NCBI GenBank assembly: GCA_024195265.1
Contig: JAJLRJ010000007.1
Coordinates: 34,336,286-34,400,285, forward strand
DNA: 64,000 bases
Direction of reading: 5' to 3'
From: Dendrophyllia cribrosa
Taxonomy: Eukaryota; Cnidaria; Anthozoa; Scleractinia; Dendrophylliidae
The translations under genes were made by a program, and so were the position numbers. Position 1 is the first letter of the stretch. Each line of letters opens with the position of its first letter. The notes below the pieces were generated by a model. The model searched no databases and had not been told where the DNA came from. It saw only the letters and a program-made list of their open reading frames with translations. This document shows, in pieces, positions 37,301-46,829 of the stretch.

Positions 37301-40300
37301 AAAATAAATAAATAAATAAATAAATACAACAAAAGAAAGAAGAAAGAGAAAATAAGAAGAAAGACAACTTTTATTATAGCTTCATGAGCTTACTAGCAAT
37401 AGGTATTATATTTCGAAAATATAAAGAGTTAACTGCGCGGCCACTCAGAACGTTGGTCAATATGTTCGATTGAAATGGTTTCGGTTATTTCCTTATAGAC
37501 TCGAAACAAGCGCCATATTACACTAACAGCTAAAAATTAGACCCATATGGCTTAACGTTAAATATTTATGAATATTTATTGGGCTTGTTTAGGTGGAAGA
37601 CATGAAGAAACAGGTTGCAGAGTATCAACAAAGCAACGAAGAAGAAACAAGAGTAAGTCTTCCTGATAGTGACAAGGTTTAGTCAAGATTTTTCGTAGTC
37701 TAGTCTTGTATTCATCTCCAGTTTAACCCATGTGTATCCGGTCGCCTCTGTGTTTTCATCTTTTTTTGGCACAGTGAAGTTAAAGATTTTTAATGCCCGT
37801 GTGTTCCTTCGTCAGTTTAAACAAGATGCTCAGAACCAAGTTAGGCGGATTGCCGAAGCAAACGACAAAATGCAAGAGCAAATCGAGAAGCTGGAGGAAG
37901 GCAGAGCGGACCTGCAAAAACAGCTCATGATAGCTAATGCGGAGCTCGCTCGGATGAAGACCAAGTTCGAACAGGAAGCTGTGTCGAATAGACTCGAGGA
38001 ACTGGAAGACTCCAAGTAAGTACAATCCAAATTTCATCTTGTAAAATATTAAAATAACAAATGGTACAATACCAAAGTACTGCCGAAGAGGTATCAATAG
38101 AATGGTCACACCATAGGATTTCGTCGAGCGACTCAAAAGTTAGAACTATATTATAAGCCTTCTTTAAGTGAAAGCCGGGTTAAATGAAATGTTTATCTTG
38201 GTTAGTAAATCAATAATATGTTTAGATTCTTGACTAAATATTCCTCTTTACTCTTCCTTAGACGGAAGCTCGTCCTGAAGCTAAATCAGACCGAGGAAGC
38301 ACTTTCTAGCGCCTCACAGAAAGCCAGCAATGCTGAGAAAGCCAAAAACAGACTAAATTCCAAGCTAGAGGTTGTTGTTATTGACTTGGAGAAGGTTAGC
38401 TCATGTTGCTATGAAATATTTCGTTGGAGTCCGCGCAAATGTTTTATTCGATATTTTATTTTTCTCACAAGCCGTTGCATTTTGTGTTTTCAGGCTCAGA
38501 CAAACAGCGCCATTCTCGAGGAGAAACAAAATGAGTTCGAGAAACAAATCCAGGAATGGAAGATCAGGTGTGATGAACTTCAAGCTGAAGTGGACAATGC
38601 ACAGAAGGAAGCGCGCAACTATTCCAGTGAGGTCAGTCAAAAAACTACACAACAATCTTGTCTATCTCTTTACTTACCTCACCTCAAGTTAGAATTTCAC
38701 CCACAGACTGTTATTCATAATTAACAGCACCACACTAAATTACTACTCGATAGCTTTCATTTGAATGGTCACACTAAAGCCAGGTTCACACTACCGACAT
38801 GACATAAGAACACTATGGACATAGTGACATAAAGAAAAGATCAGTTTTTTCCTTATGTCATTAGGCCCATGTTATTATGTTCCCATTATGTCGTTATGCT
38901 GTGTTGTTCACACTGATGACATCGATATACGTCGTGTTTTGAATTTGCGTGACCTCGCTGTTATGTCGTTATGTCGCTAGTGTGAACCAGGCATTTGATT
39001 TCATCCACAGACTCAAGAGCTATACTGGCACCTTGTTAACTGGCTAACTGGTAAAGAGCAAGAATAATTTATAAAGAAAGGTAGAGGAGCTGGAAAATAT
39101 TTAATTGTCCCCGGAGGCAGAGGTGGCTGCTAAAAATCAACAGCACGAAGACAAACATTGAATCAAATTATCTGACTTGAAATTGACCTTGACAGTGAAG
39201 GGGTTTGCAACGAGATCTTTCTTAGTTCTCGTGTATTCATCTCCAGTTAAACACATGTGTAGCCGGTCGCCTTTGTGTTTTCATCTTTTAGCACAGTGAA
39301 GCAGACCTTGACAAAATGCAAAAACAAATCGAGGAGCTGGAGGACGGCAAAGTGGACCTGCAGAAACCGCTCATGACAGCTAATGCGGAGCTCGCTGAGA
39401 TGAAGACCACGTTCGAACAGGAACTGTCGAGAAGACTCGAGGAAATGGAAGACTCCAGGTAATTACAATCTATTAACTTCAAAGATTAAAAAAATGAAAA
39501 TTCAATAAAAATCCCAAATTTCATTTTCTGAAATATCGAAATAGTAGGTGGTACCACTGCCGAAGAGGTTTCAATGGAATGGTCATACCATAGGATTTCG
39601 TCAACCGACTCAAAAGTTAGAACTACATCATAAGCCTTCCATAAGTGAAAGGGATTAATGAAATGTTATCCGTCTTGATTAGTAAATCAATAATATGTTA
39701 GGATTCTTGACTAAATATTCCTCTTTACTCTTTCCTTAGACGCAAGCTAGTTGACAACCTTAATAAAACCGAAGAAGCGTTTTCTAGGGCCTCACAGAAA
39801 GCCAGCAATGCTGAGAAAGCTAACAACATACTCAATGCAAAGCTAGAGGATGCCCTCACCGAGTTGGAGAAGGTTAGCTTTTTGTGCTACAAAATGTTTC
39901 GGTGGAGTCGTTGATGTGTTACTCGTTACTGTAGATTTTTTTGAAAGACGTTGCATTTTGTTTTGTATGAATTTCGTTACTTCGTTTTAATTTGGGGCAG
40001 TTTTGACCCAAATCGTCGAAACTCTCCGTGACATAGCTAAAGCTATCTGAGGTTTTGCTGCACGTGTCTATATGCAGCTGCGCGGCATGTTTCTAATTCA
40101 TCGATCCTTTAACAAAAACTAGCCCAAATACGGAAATAATCTTATTTTTGCATTCCGGGGAAAACAAACACAATCAACTAAAATTTGTCGTTCAAAATCT
40201 TTCAATTGAATGTTCAGACTTTAGGATTTCAAAATCGGCATAAAACAATAATTCGATAGGTTTGATTTGAATGATTGCACTGTGTGATTTTATCCACAGA

Positions 40301-41167
40301 CGCTAGAACCGTGACTGTTATTCACGGTTCTTGTAATTCATTACTTCTTTATAAATGATTTATTGTCTGTAAGGTCTGTAAGCGTGCGTGTAAATCCTAC
40401 ACTCTGTCATAAAACATGGGTAGTGAAAGATCACGGGTGTTTGATAGTCAATACACAGTACGATGCTGAGGGTGTCACCTGGTCTGTTGTTAATTAATAT
40501 CCAATTTGTGCTCAAACAGGCTGGCCGCGCTCGATTGGAGCTCGAGAAAAAAATGGACGAGACGAAGGAACGACTGGAAGAGCAAGGTGGCGCCATACAA
40601 GGACAGGCGAGTTATTTAAATCGTCCAAAATTTGAGCATTTAAAGAGACACTGTCCGGCCGAAATTAAGAAATTGTTTTTACTTAATTTCCATGTTGTAT
40701 CACCAAATACTGTAGCAGCATTACAGGAAAGCATTGCTTAGTAGCTTTCATTTAAATGGTCCCACTGTAGAATGTCATCCACAGCTTAAAAGTTCCAATC
40801 ACCTTTTTTTCACTCTATTCACTTCTTTCATCCGTTCGATTCTTTCAAGTGAGAACTCTAACTCCTTGCCCTCTGTGGACCTGTTTTGCGCATGCTTTTG
40901 GTTAACGTTAACCCTGTACGTGTTACGTTCTCAAAACTCTGAATCTTCTCAAATGATAATTTACTATTTTAATGTTTTCGGGACTTTCTTCACTAGCATC
41001 GAAATCCCACTGACCGAAAATTAAGTCACTGAGAACCTCCGTCAGTTTTTGGTAAATCACTTCTTGACTTTTTATTTTTGATTTTCTTTTTGCAGAATGC
41101 TTCAGGATGCGAGAAAAAATCCAGAAAAGGAGGCTGCTTTGGACATTTTTTTAGAAGGAAAATTTAA
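24171..41167 (+). CDS. Motorless myosin-rod-like coiled-coil protein, 17 exons
   Basis: Proposed exons: 24171-24192, 29156-29217, 32834-33004, 33710-33859, 34390-34557, 34908-34967, 35128-35327, 35622-35754, 35854-35991, 37593-37652, 37816-38015, 38262-38394, 38494-38631, 39292-39458, 39740-39872, 40520-40606, 41096-41167. They sum to 2,094 nt, and every junction keeps phase, giving 697 residues. The N-terminus reads MALTKPPGGRLFQKAMDSV, followed by an almost unbroken heptad coiled coil without proline. Exons 7-9 (RLEELEDAKRKL, EKAKKILNSKLEDALIDLEKA, EWKIRCDELKSEVDNAKKEARNYS) are clearly related to the light-meromyosin rod of myosin II heavy chains. No ATPase motor, IQ motif or SH3 is present. 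The C-terminus is short, basic and aromatic (EKKSRKGGCFGHFFRRKI). Likely a cytoskeletal filament or motor-accessory rod. Exon structure is inferred from splice sites and phase only, so an extra or missed exon is possible. Confidence 0.75.
25345..25854. mobile_element. GATCGC-rich MITE nested in the 25129 element
   Basis: Starts AAGCCCGGTTTCCATATGATC and ends GATCATATGGACACCGGGCTT. The TIRs consist of degenerate repeats of CGATCGCAGCGATCGTAG. A small relic of the family lies at 33430-33545. Frames rich in Ile-Ala in this stretch are only translations of the repeat. Confidence 0.8.
25855..26101. mobile_element. MITE adjoining the GATCGC element
   Basis: Left AAAGCCCCATTCACACC and AAACATGTTTAAATGTTGTTTAG are mirrored at 26055-26101 (CTAAACAACATTTAAACATG, GGTGTAAATGGGGTA). 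No coding capacity. Confidence 0.75.
26701..28248. other. Intronic sequence without a recognised gene
   Basis: AT-rich; short open frames only. Nothing supported. Confidence 0.4.
28249..28328. repeat. (ATT)n then (AGT)n microsatellite
   Basis: About eight ATT units run directly into about eighteen AGT units, ending at 28328. Frames through it give Leu/Ile runs that are not genes. Confidence 0.9.
28404..29109 (-). pseudogene. Decayed LINE-type reverse transcriptase, MITE-interrupted
   Basis: On the minus strand 29109-28970 reads PWICSFLSDRRQCVKLGQ and then LPVRAGVLQGTKLGPILF, the RT motif before the catalytic aspartates. It continues at once with GESIFQTELDEI, which in intact elements lies after the YxDD box, so the catalytic segment is deleted. 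A MITE (28727-28906) splits the copy. Beyond it, 28590-28404 reads SDRLKWDLQVN and KASKKLHILRVLKRCGVPP, the C-terminal RT part, with stops and frameshifts. Dead insertion in an intron, antisense to the host gene. Confidence 0.8.
28727..28906. mobile_element. 180-bp MITE inside the LINE fragment
   Basis: AATAGGCCATTTGCACGATG is mirrored by CATCGTGCAAATGGCCTATT, and the arms continue through TGACTACAACTACCAGAAT. Younger than the LINE copy it interrupts. Confidence 0.85.
29156..29217 (+). CDS. Exon 2 of the coiled-coil gene
   Basis: The acceptor TTACTTTTTTGTAG ends at 29155 and the donor CAG|GTATTG begins at 29218. 62 nt start with GT to complete a glycine, then GRLFQKAMDSVLKDKDSEQQ, ending in phase 0 as exon 3 needs. 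Strongly hydrophilic and helix-prone. Only 46 bp from the LINE fragment. Confidence 0.6.
29218..30300. other. Intronic sequence without a recognised gene
   Basis: Includes a short inverted repeat around 29450-29605, where TTTGTTTGCCCCCAAATATT and its mirror flank a centre near 29525. No coding region supported. Confidence 0.4.
30300..32160 (+). repeat. Dispersed repeat, second copy (opposite orientation)
   Basis: Contains the same ordered segments as 18556-19065 and 20930-21125 in reverse: GGTCATGGCTAGCGGAA (30389), TGACGTCATGTTGAAACC, AATTACATTTTTCGATGG (30940), TTGAAAAGCGATTTTATGTA (31899) and CTAAATGTACTGTGCAGACG (32124). It holds an additional TTAA element at 31040-31734. Confidence 0.6.
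31040..31734. mobile_element. TTAA-flanked element, ~690 bp
   Basis: TTAA at 31040-31043 and 31731-31734. Ends GGTGGCCGACTACAGTTT and AAACTGTAGTAAGCCACC pair with two mismatches. Absent from the other repeat copy at 18.6-19.1 kb, so its site can be compared directly. Confidence 0.75.
32834..34557 (+). CDS. Exons 3-5 of the coiled-coil gene
   Basis: Three phase-0 exons: 32834-33004 (KQSTEETVTQEESLKL to MQKNE, 57 codons), 33710-33859 (IHSLIRQLEKSREKFN to KTLAKH, 50 codons) and 34390-34557 (LDKLAGELYHQREVKK to KTYEQQ, 56 codons). All have AG acceptors with pyrimidine tracts and GTAAAA, GTAAGT and GTAATA donors. The sequence is charged and heptad-patterned, reminiscent of the subfragment-2 part of myosin rods. 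Decayed copies of exons 4 and 5 lie downstream at 36180-36300, 37087-37235 and 39040-39165. Confidence 0.75.
34908..35991 (+). CDS. Exons 6-9: cassette A
   Basis: Exons 34908-34967, 35128-35327, 35622-35754 and 35854-35991, 531 coding nt (177 codons), begin and end in phase 0. The peptide reads VEDMKKQVAEYQQ, LKQDAQSNVRRIAEANDKM, RLEELEDAKRKLVLKV, EWKIRCDELKSEVDNAKKEARNYSNE. The last acceptor is TTAGCAG, so an in-frame extra codon is possible. Repeated as cassette B. Confidence 0.75.
36180..36300 (+). pseudogene. Decayed copy of exon 4
   Basis: AACTGGAAAAGAGCAACGAG, AAGAAGGGTGAAGGAGCTGG and GCTAAATATCAACAGCATGA correspond to exon 4 (33730-33840) but contain stops (TTTGATTGG, GCTAAATATC) and have lost the frame. 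Confidence 0.75.
36300..36990. repeat. Intronic dispersed repeat
   Basis: Parts (CAGCTGTTCATTTATTCTTGAGACACATTTTGGT near 36448-36482 and TATGACGTCAT near 36632) recur in reverse order and strand at 43900-44030. Not coding. Confidence 0.45.
37087..37235 (+). pseudogene. Decayed copy of exon 5 with internal inverted duplication
   Basis: CTTGATAAACTTGCTGGGGAGCTGTACGAGCAAAGAGAAGTT matches exon 5 (34390 onward). It is followed at once by its own reverse complement (CTTCCCTATGCTCGTACAGC and TCCCCAGCAAGTT, 37141-37173), then the end of the exon (AAAACTTATGAACAGCA). The preceding acceptor has become GAAG. Not translatable as an exon. Confidence 0.8.
37593..38631 (+). CDS. Exons 10-13: cassette B
   Basis: Exons 37593-37652, 37816-38015, 38262-38394 and 38494-38631 have exactly the same lengths and phases as cassette A. 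The proteins differ at about 13 of 66 and 9 of 44 residues in the two middle exons (for example FKQDAQNQVRRIAEANDKM and KLEVVVIDLEK). The introns are also closely similar, so the copy is recent on the scale of this locus. The third donor is GTTAGC rather than GTAAGC. Confidence 0.75.
38777..38993. mobile_element. 217-bp MITE in the intron after cassette B
   Basis: AAAGCCAGGTTCACACTACCGACATGACATAA at the left is mirrored by TTATGTCGTTATGTCGCTAGTGTGAACCAGGC at the right. No coding capacity. Confidence 0.85.
39040..39165 (+). pseudogene. Second decayed copy of exon 4
   Basis: AACTGGTAAAGAGCAAGAAT, GGTAGAGGAGCTGG, CCCCGGAGGCAGAGGTGGCT and AATCAACAGCACGAAGA match exon 4, with stops in frame. It precedes partial cassette C just as the other relic precedes cassette B, marking the repeat unit. 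Confidence 0.75.
39292..39872 (+). CDS. Exons 14-15: partial cassette C
   Basis: Exon 39292-39458 (HSEADLDKMQKQIEELEDGK to RRLEEMEDS) uses an acceptor at CTTTTAG, upstream of where the homologous exon would start. It is 33 nt shorter than in A and B but keeps the frame. Exon 39740-39872 (RKLVDNLNKTEEAFSR to ALTELEK) joins it in phase 2. The counterpart of exons 9 and 13 is missing; the next exon is 40520-40606. Confidence 0.7.
40520..40606 (+). CDS. Exon 16 of the coiled-coil gene (GC donor)
   Basis: 29 codons, AGRARLELEKKMDETKERL then EEQGGAIQGQ. The RLEEQGGA motif is typical of the myosin subfragment-2 region, which lies N-terminal to the cassette-like segment in true myosins, so the order is unusual. 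The only fitting donor is CAG|GCGAGT, a non-canonical GC site. Reading through instead gives an alternative C-terminus that stops at 40741. Confidence 0.6.
41096..41167 (+). CDS. Terminal exon of the coiled-coil gene
   Basis: The acceptor TTCTTTTTGCAG ends at 41095. 23 codons, NASGCEKKSRKGGCFGHFFRRKI, then TAA at 41165-41167. The basic, aromatic, two-cysteine tail could bind acidic lipid or be palmitoylated; that is inference. The tail is unlike the rest of the protein. Confidence 0.6.
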   Translation, partial: NASGCEKKSRKGGCFGHFFRRKI

Positions 41168-41243
41168 TTTTTTAAGGAAGTTGTTGTATATATTTTTTAC
41201 GTTTGCCGGGTGCACTAACCCATGGAATGGCTTTTTTAACTGA

Positions 41244-41249
41244 AATAAA
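41244..41249 (+). terminator. Poly(A) signal AATAAA
   Basis: AATAAA 76 nt after the stop codon of the coiled-coil gene, followed by a T-rich stretch; a plausible cleavage and polyadenylation signal. Confidence 0.6.
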
Positions 41250-42440
41250 GAATGGTTTATTATTTCACAATCTCCCACTTAAGCTAAATGGATTGTTACT
41301 TCATTTCATTAATTATCTAAAGAGGTCGTCGACTTATATTTATTCGTTTCTCAGCTAGTGGTAGTCATCAAGCACGCGAAACATGCAAGTGAGGGCGCAA
41401 AGAATATATAACACATGTTTTGCCCGCTTGGCTGTTCCTGAAAAACAAAACAAAAAACCCGGGTCTGCTGTTTTAATTAATCGCTCATCAGCAACAGATT
41501 CCGATACTGGCAACAGTCACGCTTATTTCTTTCCTTCCCCTTTTGAGGAGTGATGATGAAGCTACGCAGACAAGCGAGTGACTAAGAGGCCTGTCGTGCG
41601 TTTCTCGAAACTCCCGAAGACTTTTCGGACCCGAAAGCTACTTTTAAATGTAGTTTCTAACGAAGGCGCTGAAGTTTAAAACTCGCAAAGCATTTTAACT
41701 TGTGTAGTAAACGAAACTCTCTATTGCTAAGCTTTCAAAATCAACAAAAACCGAACATTTTTTGTTAAGCATTCTGTACATAACACTGCTTTTCGGGAAT
41801 TGCGCCGATTTTTTTTATCCTTAAAGGACCCCCTGCAGAGATTTTAAAGAACCCCTTTTTTTTTGAGAAAATATACTTTTCTTAGTCATGGAGTTCAAGA
41901 CAATAAAAATTGGACTTGTTTCATCTTTACAACCGTCATGTGATATACCCTGGTTAATGGCGTCACAAAACAGGTTTTTTTGAAATGAGGTACTTTCGCC
42001 AACAAAATAACTAAAAGGTCATTTCCAATGTAACTCGGCTTTATAAGGCGGTTTCCATCATAGGTCTTGTCAGATATTTTGACATTTGTTGTGTCACGTG
42101 ACCTGTTTAGAAATATTCTGATCAAGGCAGTCAAGCAGCTGAGAATTAAACTCAAACTGGATTCTGTTACTTCTTAACTGAAGTGAACTAGCTGCCTTAG
42201 AGTCGTTTTCATTAATTTCTTCAGCTCGCGCCGAGTATCAACTTCTTGTTCGTCTTAGGAGCGTTTAAAATCACCAAATGTTTTCGCATCAAGGATGGAA
42301 TAAATCAGCGAGATTGTTTCAGAATTGAAACATTCATCGACTGAGTTTGTGGTGAAGCAGTCTCTGGTGGTGGAGTAGACATAACACAAATTTTTCTAGT
42401 AAATTTTGAGATTGAATGTGACCAAAAAATGGAGAATAAT
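41250..42440. other. No recognisable gene
   Basis: Intergenic between the coiled-coil gene and the TPR pseudogene. Only short frames without domains. Confidence 0.45.
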
Positions 42441-43183
42441 AGAGCATTTAATAAAAAAGAGATTGTTTCTTTATAGATTCGACTGATGTGGACGGTAGTG
42501 CGTCAATACCATACTGCGTTTTTAAAATATCCATCACAGCCTGTGCTCGTCCGTTCTCAGCAGCCAACAATGCTTCATCAGCCTCTCCAATCTCTGCTAG
42601 AGTACTCCACAGAGCAGTGTACGCAGCGCGATATAAATGACGAAAGTCTATTTATAACGTTTCTTCTGACTGAGGAAGAGTTCTCGTGCTGTCCAAGACA
42701 ATCACCCAGACAATGATATGCATTGCCCAGATTCCCATGGGCACCGCCCTCTCTAGCCCTGTTCCCCACCTCTTTTACAGTATTAAGACATTTCTCGTGG
42801 TACTCTATCGGGCTTGTTTAAAATCACCCAGACAATGATAAGCACAGCCCATACTTCCATAGGCAACCCCCTCCCCATCCCTGTTCCCTACCTCTTTAGC
42901 AATAGTAAGGCTTAGCTTGTGGTACTCTATGGCTTGTTAAAAATCACCCAGACTAACATAAGCATTGCCCAGATTTCCATATAGGCATCCCCCTCTCCAG
43001 CCCTTTTCCCTACCTCTTTGGTTTCGTGTGGTTTTCTATGGCTTGTTTAAAATCGCACATAATATGATAAGTATTGCCGAGATGGTAATAGGCACTTGCC
43101 TCTTCATACCTGTCTCCCGCTTGTTTAGCAATGCTAAGCTTCTGCTTGTGGTACTCTATAAGTTCGGATTTTCTATCCGCCAT
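42441..43183 (-). pseudogene. TPR-CHAT pseudogene, CHAT domain lost, start codon kept
   Basis: On the minus strand an ATG at 43183 in a good context opens MADRKSELIEYHKQKLSIAK, then a TPR-like repeat (YYHLGNTYHIMCDFKQAIENH), and meets a stop at about 43016. Further repeats follow in broken frames. At 42665-42480 comes [27 protein letters not shown] and [13 protein letters not shown], the linker that precedes CHAT in the two larger copies. Similarity stops at 42441, so the protease domain is missing. It indicates how intact family members begin. Confidence 0.8.
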
Positions 43184-45639
43184 GTTTTCGTAAATAAAGT
43201 TTGAGTTTCAGCTTTCAACCTGGTTTTCTTACGCCAAGAATTGCCTGCAAACAATAAAGTTTTATCCGCTCGTTTAACGCCGTATTCAGTGTGAGTGTTA
43301 AATTTATCGACCAAGCTCTACTAATCAGCTCTACTAACTTTTATAGGTTATCACTTTTACGTCTCGAAGGTTCTAGTTCATAAAATAATTAAGTGATATC
43401 ACAGTAAATGCCGTATTTTCTCGATTAAACGCCGGGGCAGTTTATTTAAAACTCGGAACCGGATTTTATTTGAACCCGACGTTTATTCGAGACCCGGCGT
43501 TTATTAACCCTCGGACGTACACGCAAACTTATATCCCCACCGTGGTTCAACGGAGGAGGGGGATTGTTGCAATCAACACCCCCCCCCCCCCCCCCCCCCC
43601 CTCCCCCTGGGTTTTTGCGATGTTGCAATATATATAATTCGGAAATATTTTACATCTACAGTAGCCCGCGATGTGCTCTACAAGATAAGGTAAACATTAT
43701 GGGTTATGGCGCTGCTGGGGATCCGTGACGTCATCCAAAATGGCGTCTTGGATTTTACTAAAAATTCAAAATTTTTGGAAATTGCGGAAATTGCAAATAT
43801 TGTTTGCTAGAGTTACAAAATAACATACAAATTAAACATTTTGATGCTTTTGGTAGCATTATATGTTTTTTTTTTACTGAAAAAAGGTAAAAAACACGCA
43901 TTTTTATTCAAAAATGGCTTGACCACATGTTACTTATGACGTCATATCTCGTTTCCATAGCAACCGTTTGTCGCCAAACTTAACCAAAATGTGTCTCAAG
44001 GATAAATGAACAGCTACTGAAAACAGCATGTGCTAATCTTATATGGTTTTGACGCAGGGTTAACCGAAGGTTAAACAGGGGTAATTTTTCATCATTTCTC
44101 ATGATCACAGTTTTCGTCTTCAATTTCTAACTTCCTGGAATTTCCTGATTCAAAAGCTGAATTGATCAAAATGTTCCTAAAGTCTTGATGGAAACACGAA
44201 CAAGAGCAAGAAATTTTATGGCGGATATTTTTGCATAGAAGGATTTTAGCAGGTACTTTTTTGGGCCGTAATATAGTGTTTTTATCGGAAACATGTGTCA
44301 AACAATTTCGGTGAAATTTGAATTCTGCGAAATTCATCAATTAAAACATTTTTAATACCAGGCAGAGGTTTTACTCATCAAATGTAAGGGATGTAGCTGT
44401 GTTAGAAATCGTGCAAATTTTGCCGAAATTATTTGACACTAGATTTCCCGAACACTGTGTTTAGCAGCATGTTTGCCATAATTACTCATGATCGCTATTT
44501 AATAGCGCGAAGGGGGTCTATTCAAGGTTAAAAAGCGCTTCCCTGCTTTCGTTTCAAGGCTTGTGTTCATATCCAGACTTAAAAGAAACTTCTTCAAAGT
44601 TGAAGATGTTTAGTTTTGGTAGCTTCAAATTTGAAGCTAGAACTGATATTTTTTCTCTTCGTCAAACGATACAAAATTGGCTAATACGTTATATATTTAC
44701 CTTCAGACAGTTTCCAGCGACTTCAAAACTTGTCAAAGATTTGTAGAATTACGATACGCGGCAACGTTCTAGTAAACAGATTGAGAAGAATTAGGAACAT
44801 TTGTGTGGTAAATGTTTATGTAGAACACGAGAACTAGGTTTTAAAAGTCGTACTCGTACTCAATCTCGAACTCATAGTCCGATTTAAACTAGGAAAAAAA
44901 TTAAACTTAGCGCGAACCCACTTCCGGTTTGAAAAACGAAAACTAGAATTCGTAATCTGATTACGTCACTAACTTGGGTGTGTACAGCGGGTTTTAGGTG
45001 TAACTGACCTGTAGCTTTATGCTTTTGAATTCATGGGAAAATAATCCATGAATACGTCTGTGCGGTACTAGTTCAGTGCGTTTTCACCAATCAAGAGCAT
45101 TTTCTTCCCCCCTCTAAAAAATCCCAATTTAGCCTGCGTGGCAAGCACTAGAGAGGGAAGGGGATGGGAGGATTCGGGGCGCGCGCGAAGCGCGAAGGAA
45201 GAGGAGAAGGTATCTTTTCCTCTCCCTTCGCGCCCCAAATCCTCCTCACGTAGGTTATGCTTATGGAAGCACTTTCACTTTCGACAACTTTATTGCTACT
45301 AAATCCAGCGGCCAGCGGAGTCCCCAGTACTCAGTCATATGATGTGAATTTACGGAATATGATATGAATTATATGATGTGAAGTCACGGTATGACATGTC
45401 TGAAAAACAGTTTTACTGAGCCGTTTTACCGTGTTTAAATAAAGTTAAAATTGAATGTAAATCTGTCTGTCTGTGTTGTTCAAGTGACTAAGAACTTTGG
45501 GAGAGAGAAAAAAAGCTTTAATTATGCGGGTTGAACAAAGTGCTGCAGAGTGATGATCATGGTTTACTGATTCCTATTAGCTCCAAAGCATAAGGCTACT
45601 TACAGGTCAGCCAAGTTTTTTTTTTTTTTTTGGGGGGGG
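43184..45639. other. Repeat-rich intergenic region
   Basis: Contains a poly-C run at about 43578-43602, a segment at 43880-44070 shared in reverse with 36430-36720, and an inverted GC-rich patch at 45124-45250 (GCGCGAAG motifs). A poly-T/poly-G run at 45616-45662 borders the segmental duplication. No gene supported. Confidence 0.45.
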
Positions 45640-46239
45640 GGGGGGGGAGGGGGGAGGGGGGGGGTCTCTGTCTATTTATTGTGGTAACGTACTGAATTAT
45701 TTTGTCTAATAAGTTAGAAGAGCCAAAACCCGGTAGTTTGCACCGTAGTCAGTTTGAAAAACAGATTAGGAATTGTCTTCTTTTTCTAAAGAATTGCATA
45801 ATGCCCTTTTACGCAATCGTGATCCATATATCTAGGCTGTGAAAAATAAAGGGGAGTTTTAATCTAACCAGCAAAATTTGACTGGAAAACATGGCGAACA
45901 TACCTGTATTAAATATTTAGTAGAGGAGAGCTTGATTGCCGTTTCGCTTCGTTTTAGTTTCATTATAGTTGTCGAAACTGAAGGTGGTTAAAAACCGAAA
46001 AGTGCTTCCATATAAACATAAAAAAACAAGTTTTCCATTAAACACAAAACTGTGACCTCAGAAATATGACGTGAATTGACAAAACAAAAAACGACCGGTC
46101 TGTGTTGCGTTGGCGTTCACCTCCCATCCCCAACCCCTGTCTTGCGCCTGCCACGCAAACTTCCATAAGCACGAATTAGGATTACCGCGAGCATTTCTCT
46201 ATAAATTTATAATACACCAGGTTGGCTCGCTACATTTAA

Positions 46240-46685
46240 CCCTATTCAGCCTGGCCTTTTTTTGAGTTCCTGAGCCTTCGTAACTTCAAGAACATTAAGG
46301 CTCTGACAATGAAACCTAGAAGGTACATAGTACGTCCAAAACTGTCTCCTTTGCGGTCCGCACAATGGAACGATGACGTCATATGACGTAGTTATTAGGT
46401 AATTAGTTATACGGCCGCCATCTTGGATTTCTGAAATGTTTTAAAACCCCTTAAAAAACGGCCATTGTTTTTCTTCATTCAGAGGTATAAATATGCAAAT
46501 TTCAAAAAACATGGCTGTCAAAATCTTGTTGCCATGGAAACATCAAGTCACGTGATCAAAAAATTGTCATATAAAATTGTTGCCAGATAAATTTTAGGAA
46601 AAGTCACAAAGTTTGATGGCGTTTGAATACATATTAAAAAAGTTATGAATGTTGAAAGTTAGCGCCCCCCCCAGGCCGAATAGGG
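46240..46685. mobile_element. piggyBac-like MITE in unit 1, empty in unit 2
   Basis: TTAA at 46236-46239 and 46686-46689 flank a 446-bp body with ends CCCTATTCAGCCTGG and CCAGGCCGAATAGGG. Unit 2 has a single uninterrupted TTAA at 55663-55666 with the same flanks. TTAA plus CCCTA ends are the piggyBac signature. Confidence 0.9.
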
Positions 46686-46829
46686 TTAACAGTCTATTTT
46701 GCTTTGTATGTCTTGCAGTTCACAAAACACTTACAAGGACCATTTCTTATTTCCGTTTCTGAAAAAAGTACCAGCCAAGTCACATACGATAGTGTGATGC
46801 GAGTTTCATATTTGATCACAAAAGAAACA

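Noticed and set aside
45616..45662. T/G homopolymer as a telomere or retrotransposon tail
   Set aside because: No telomere unit (TTAGGG) is present and no retroelement body adjoins it; treated as low-complexity sequence at the duplication border.
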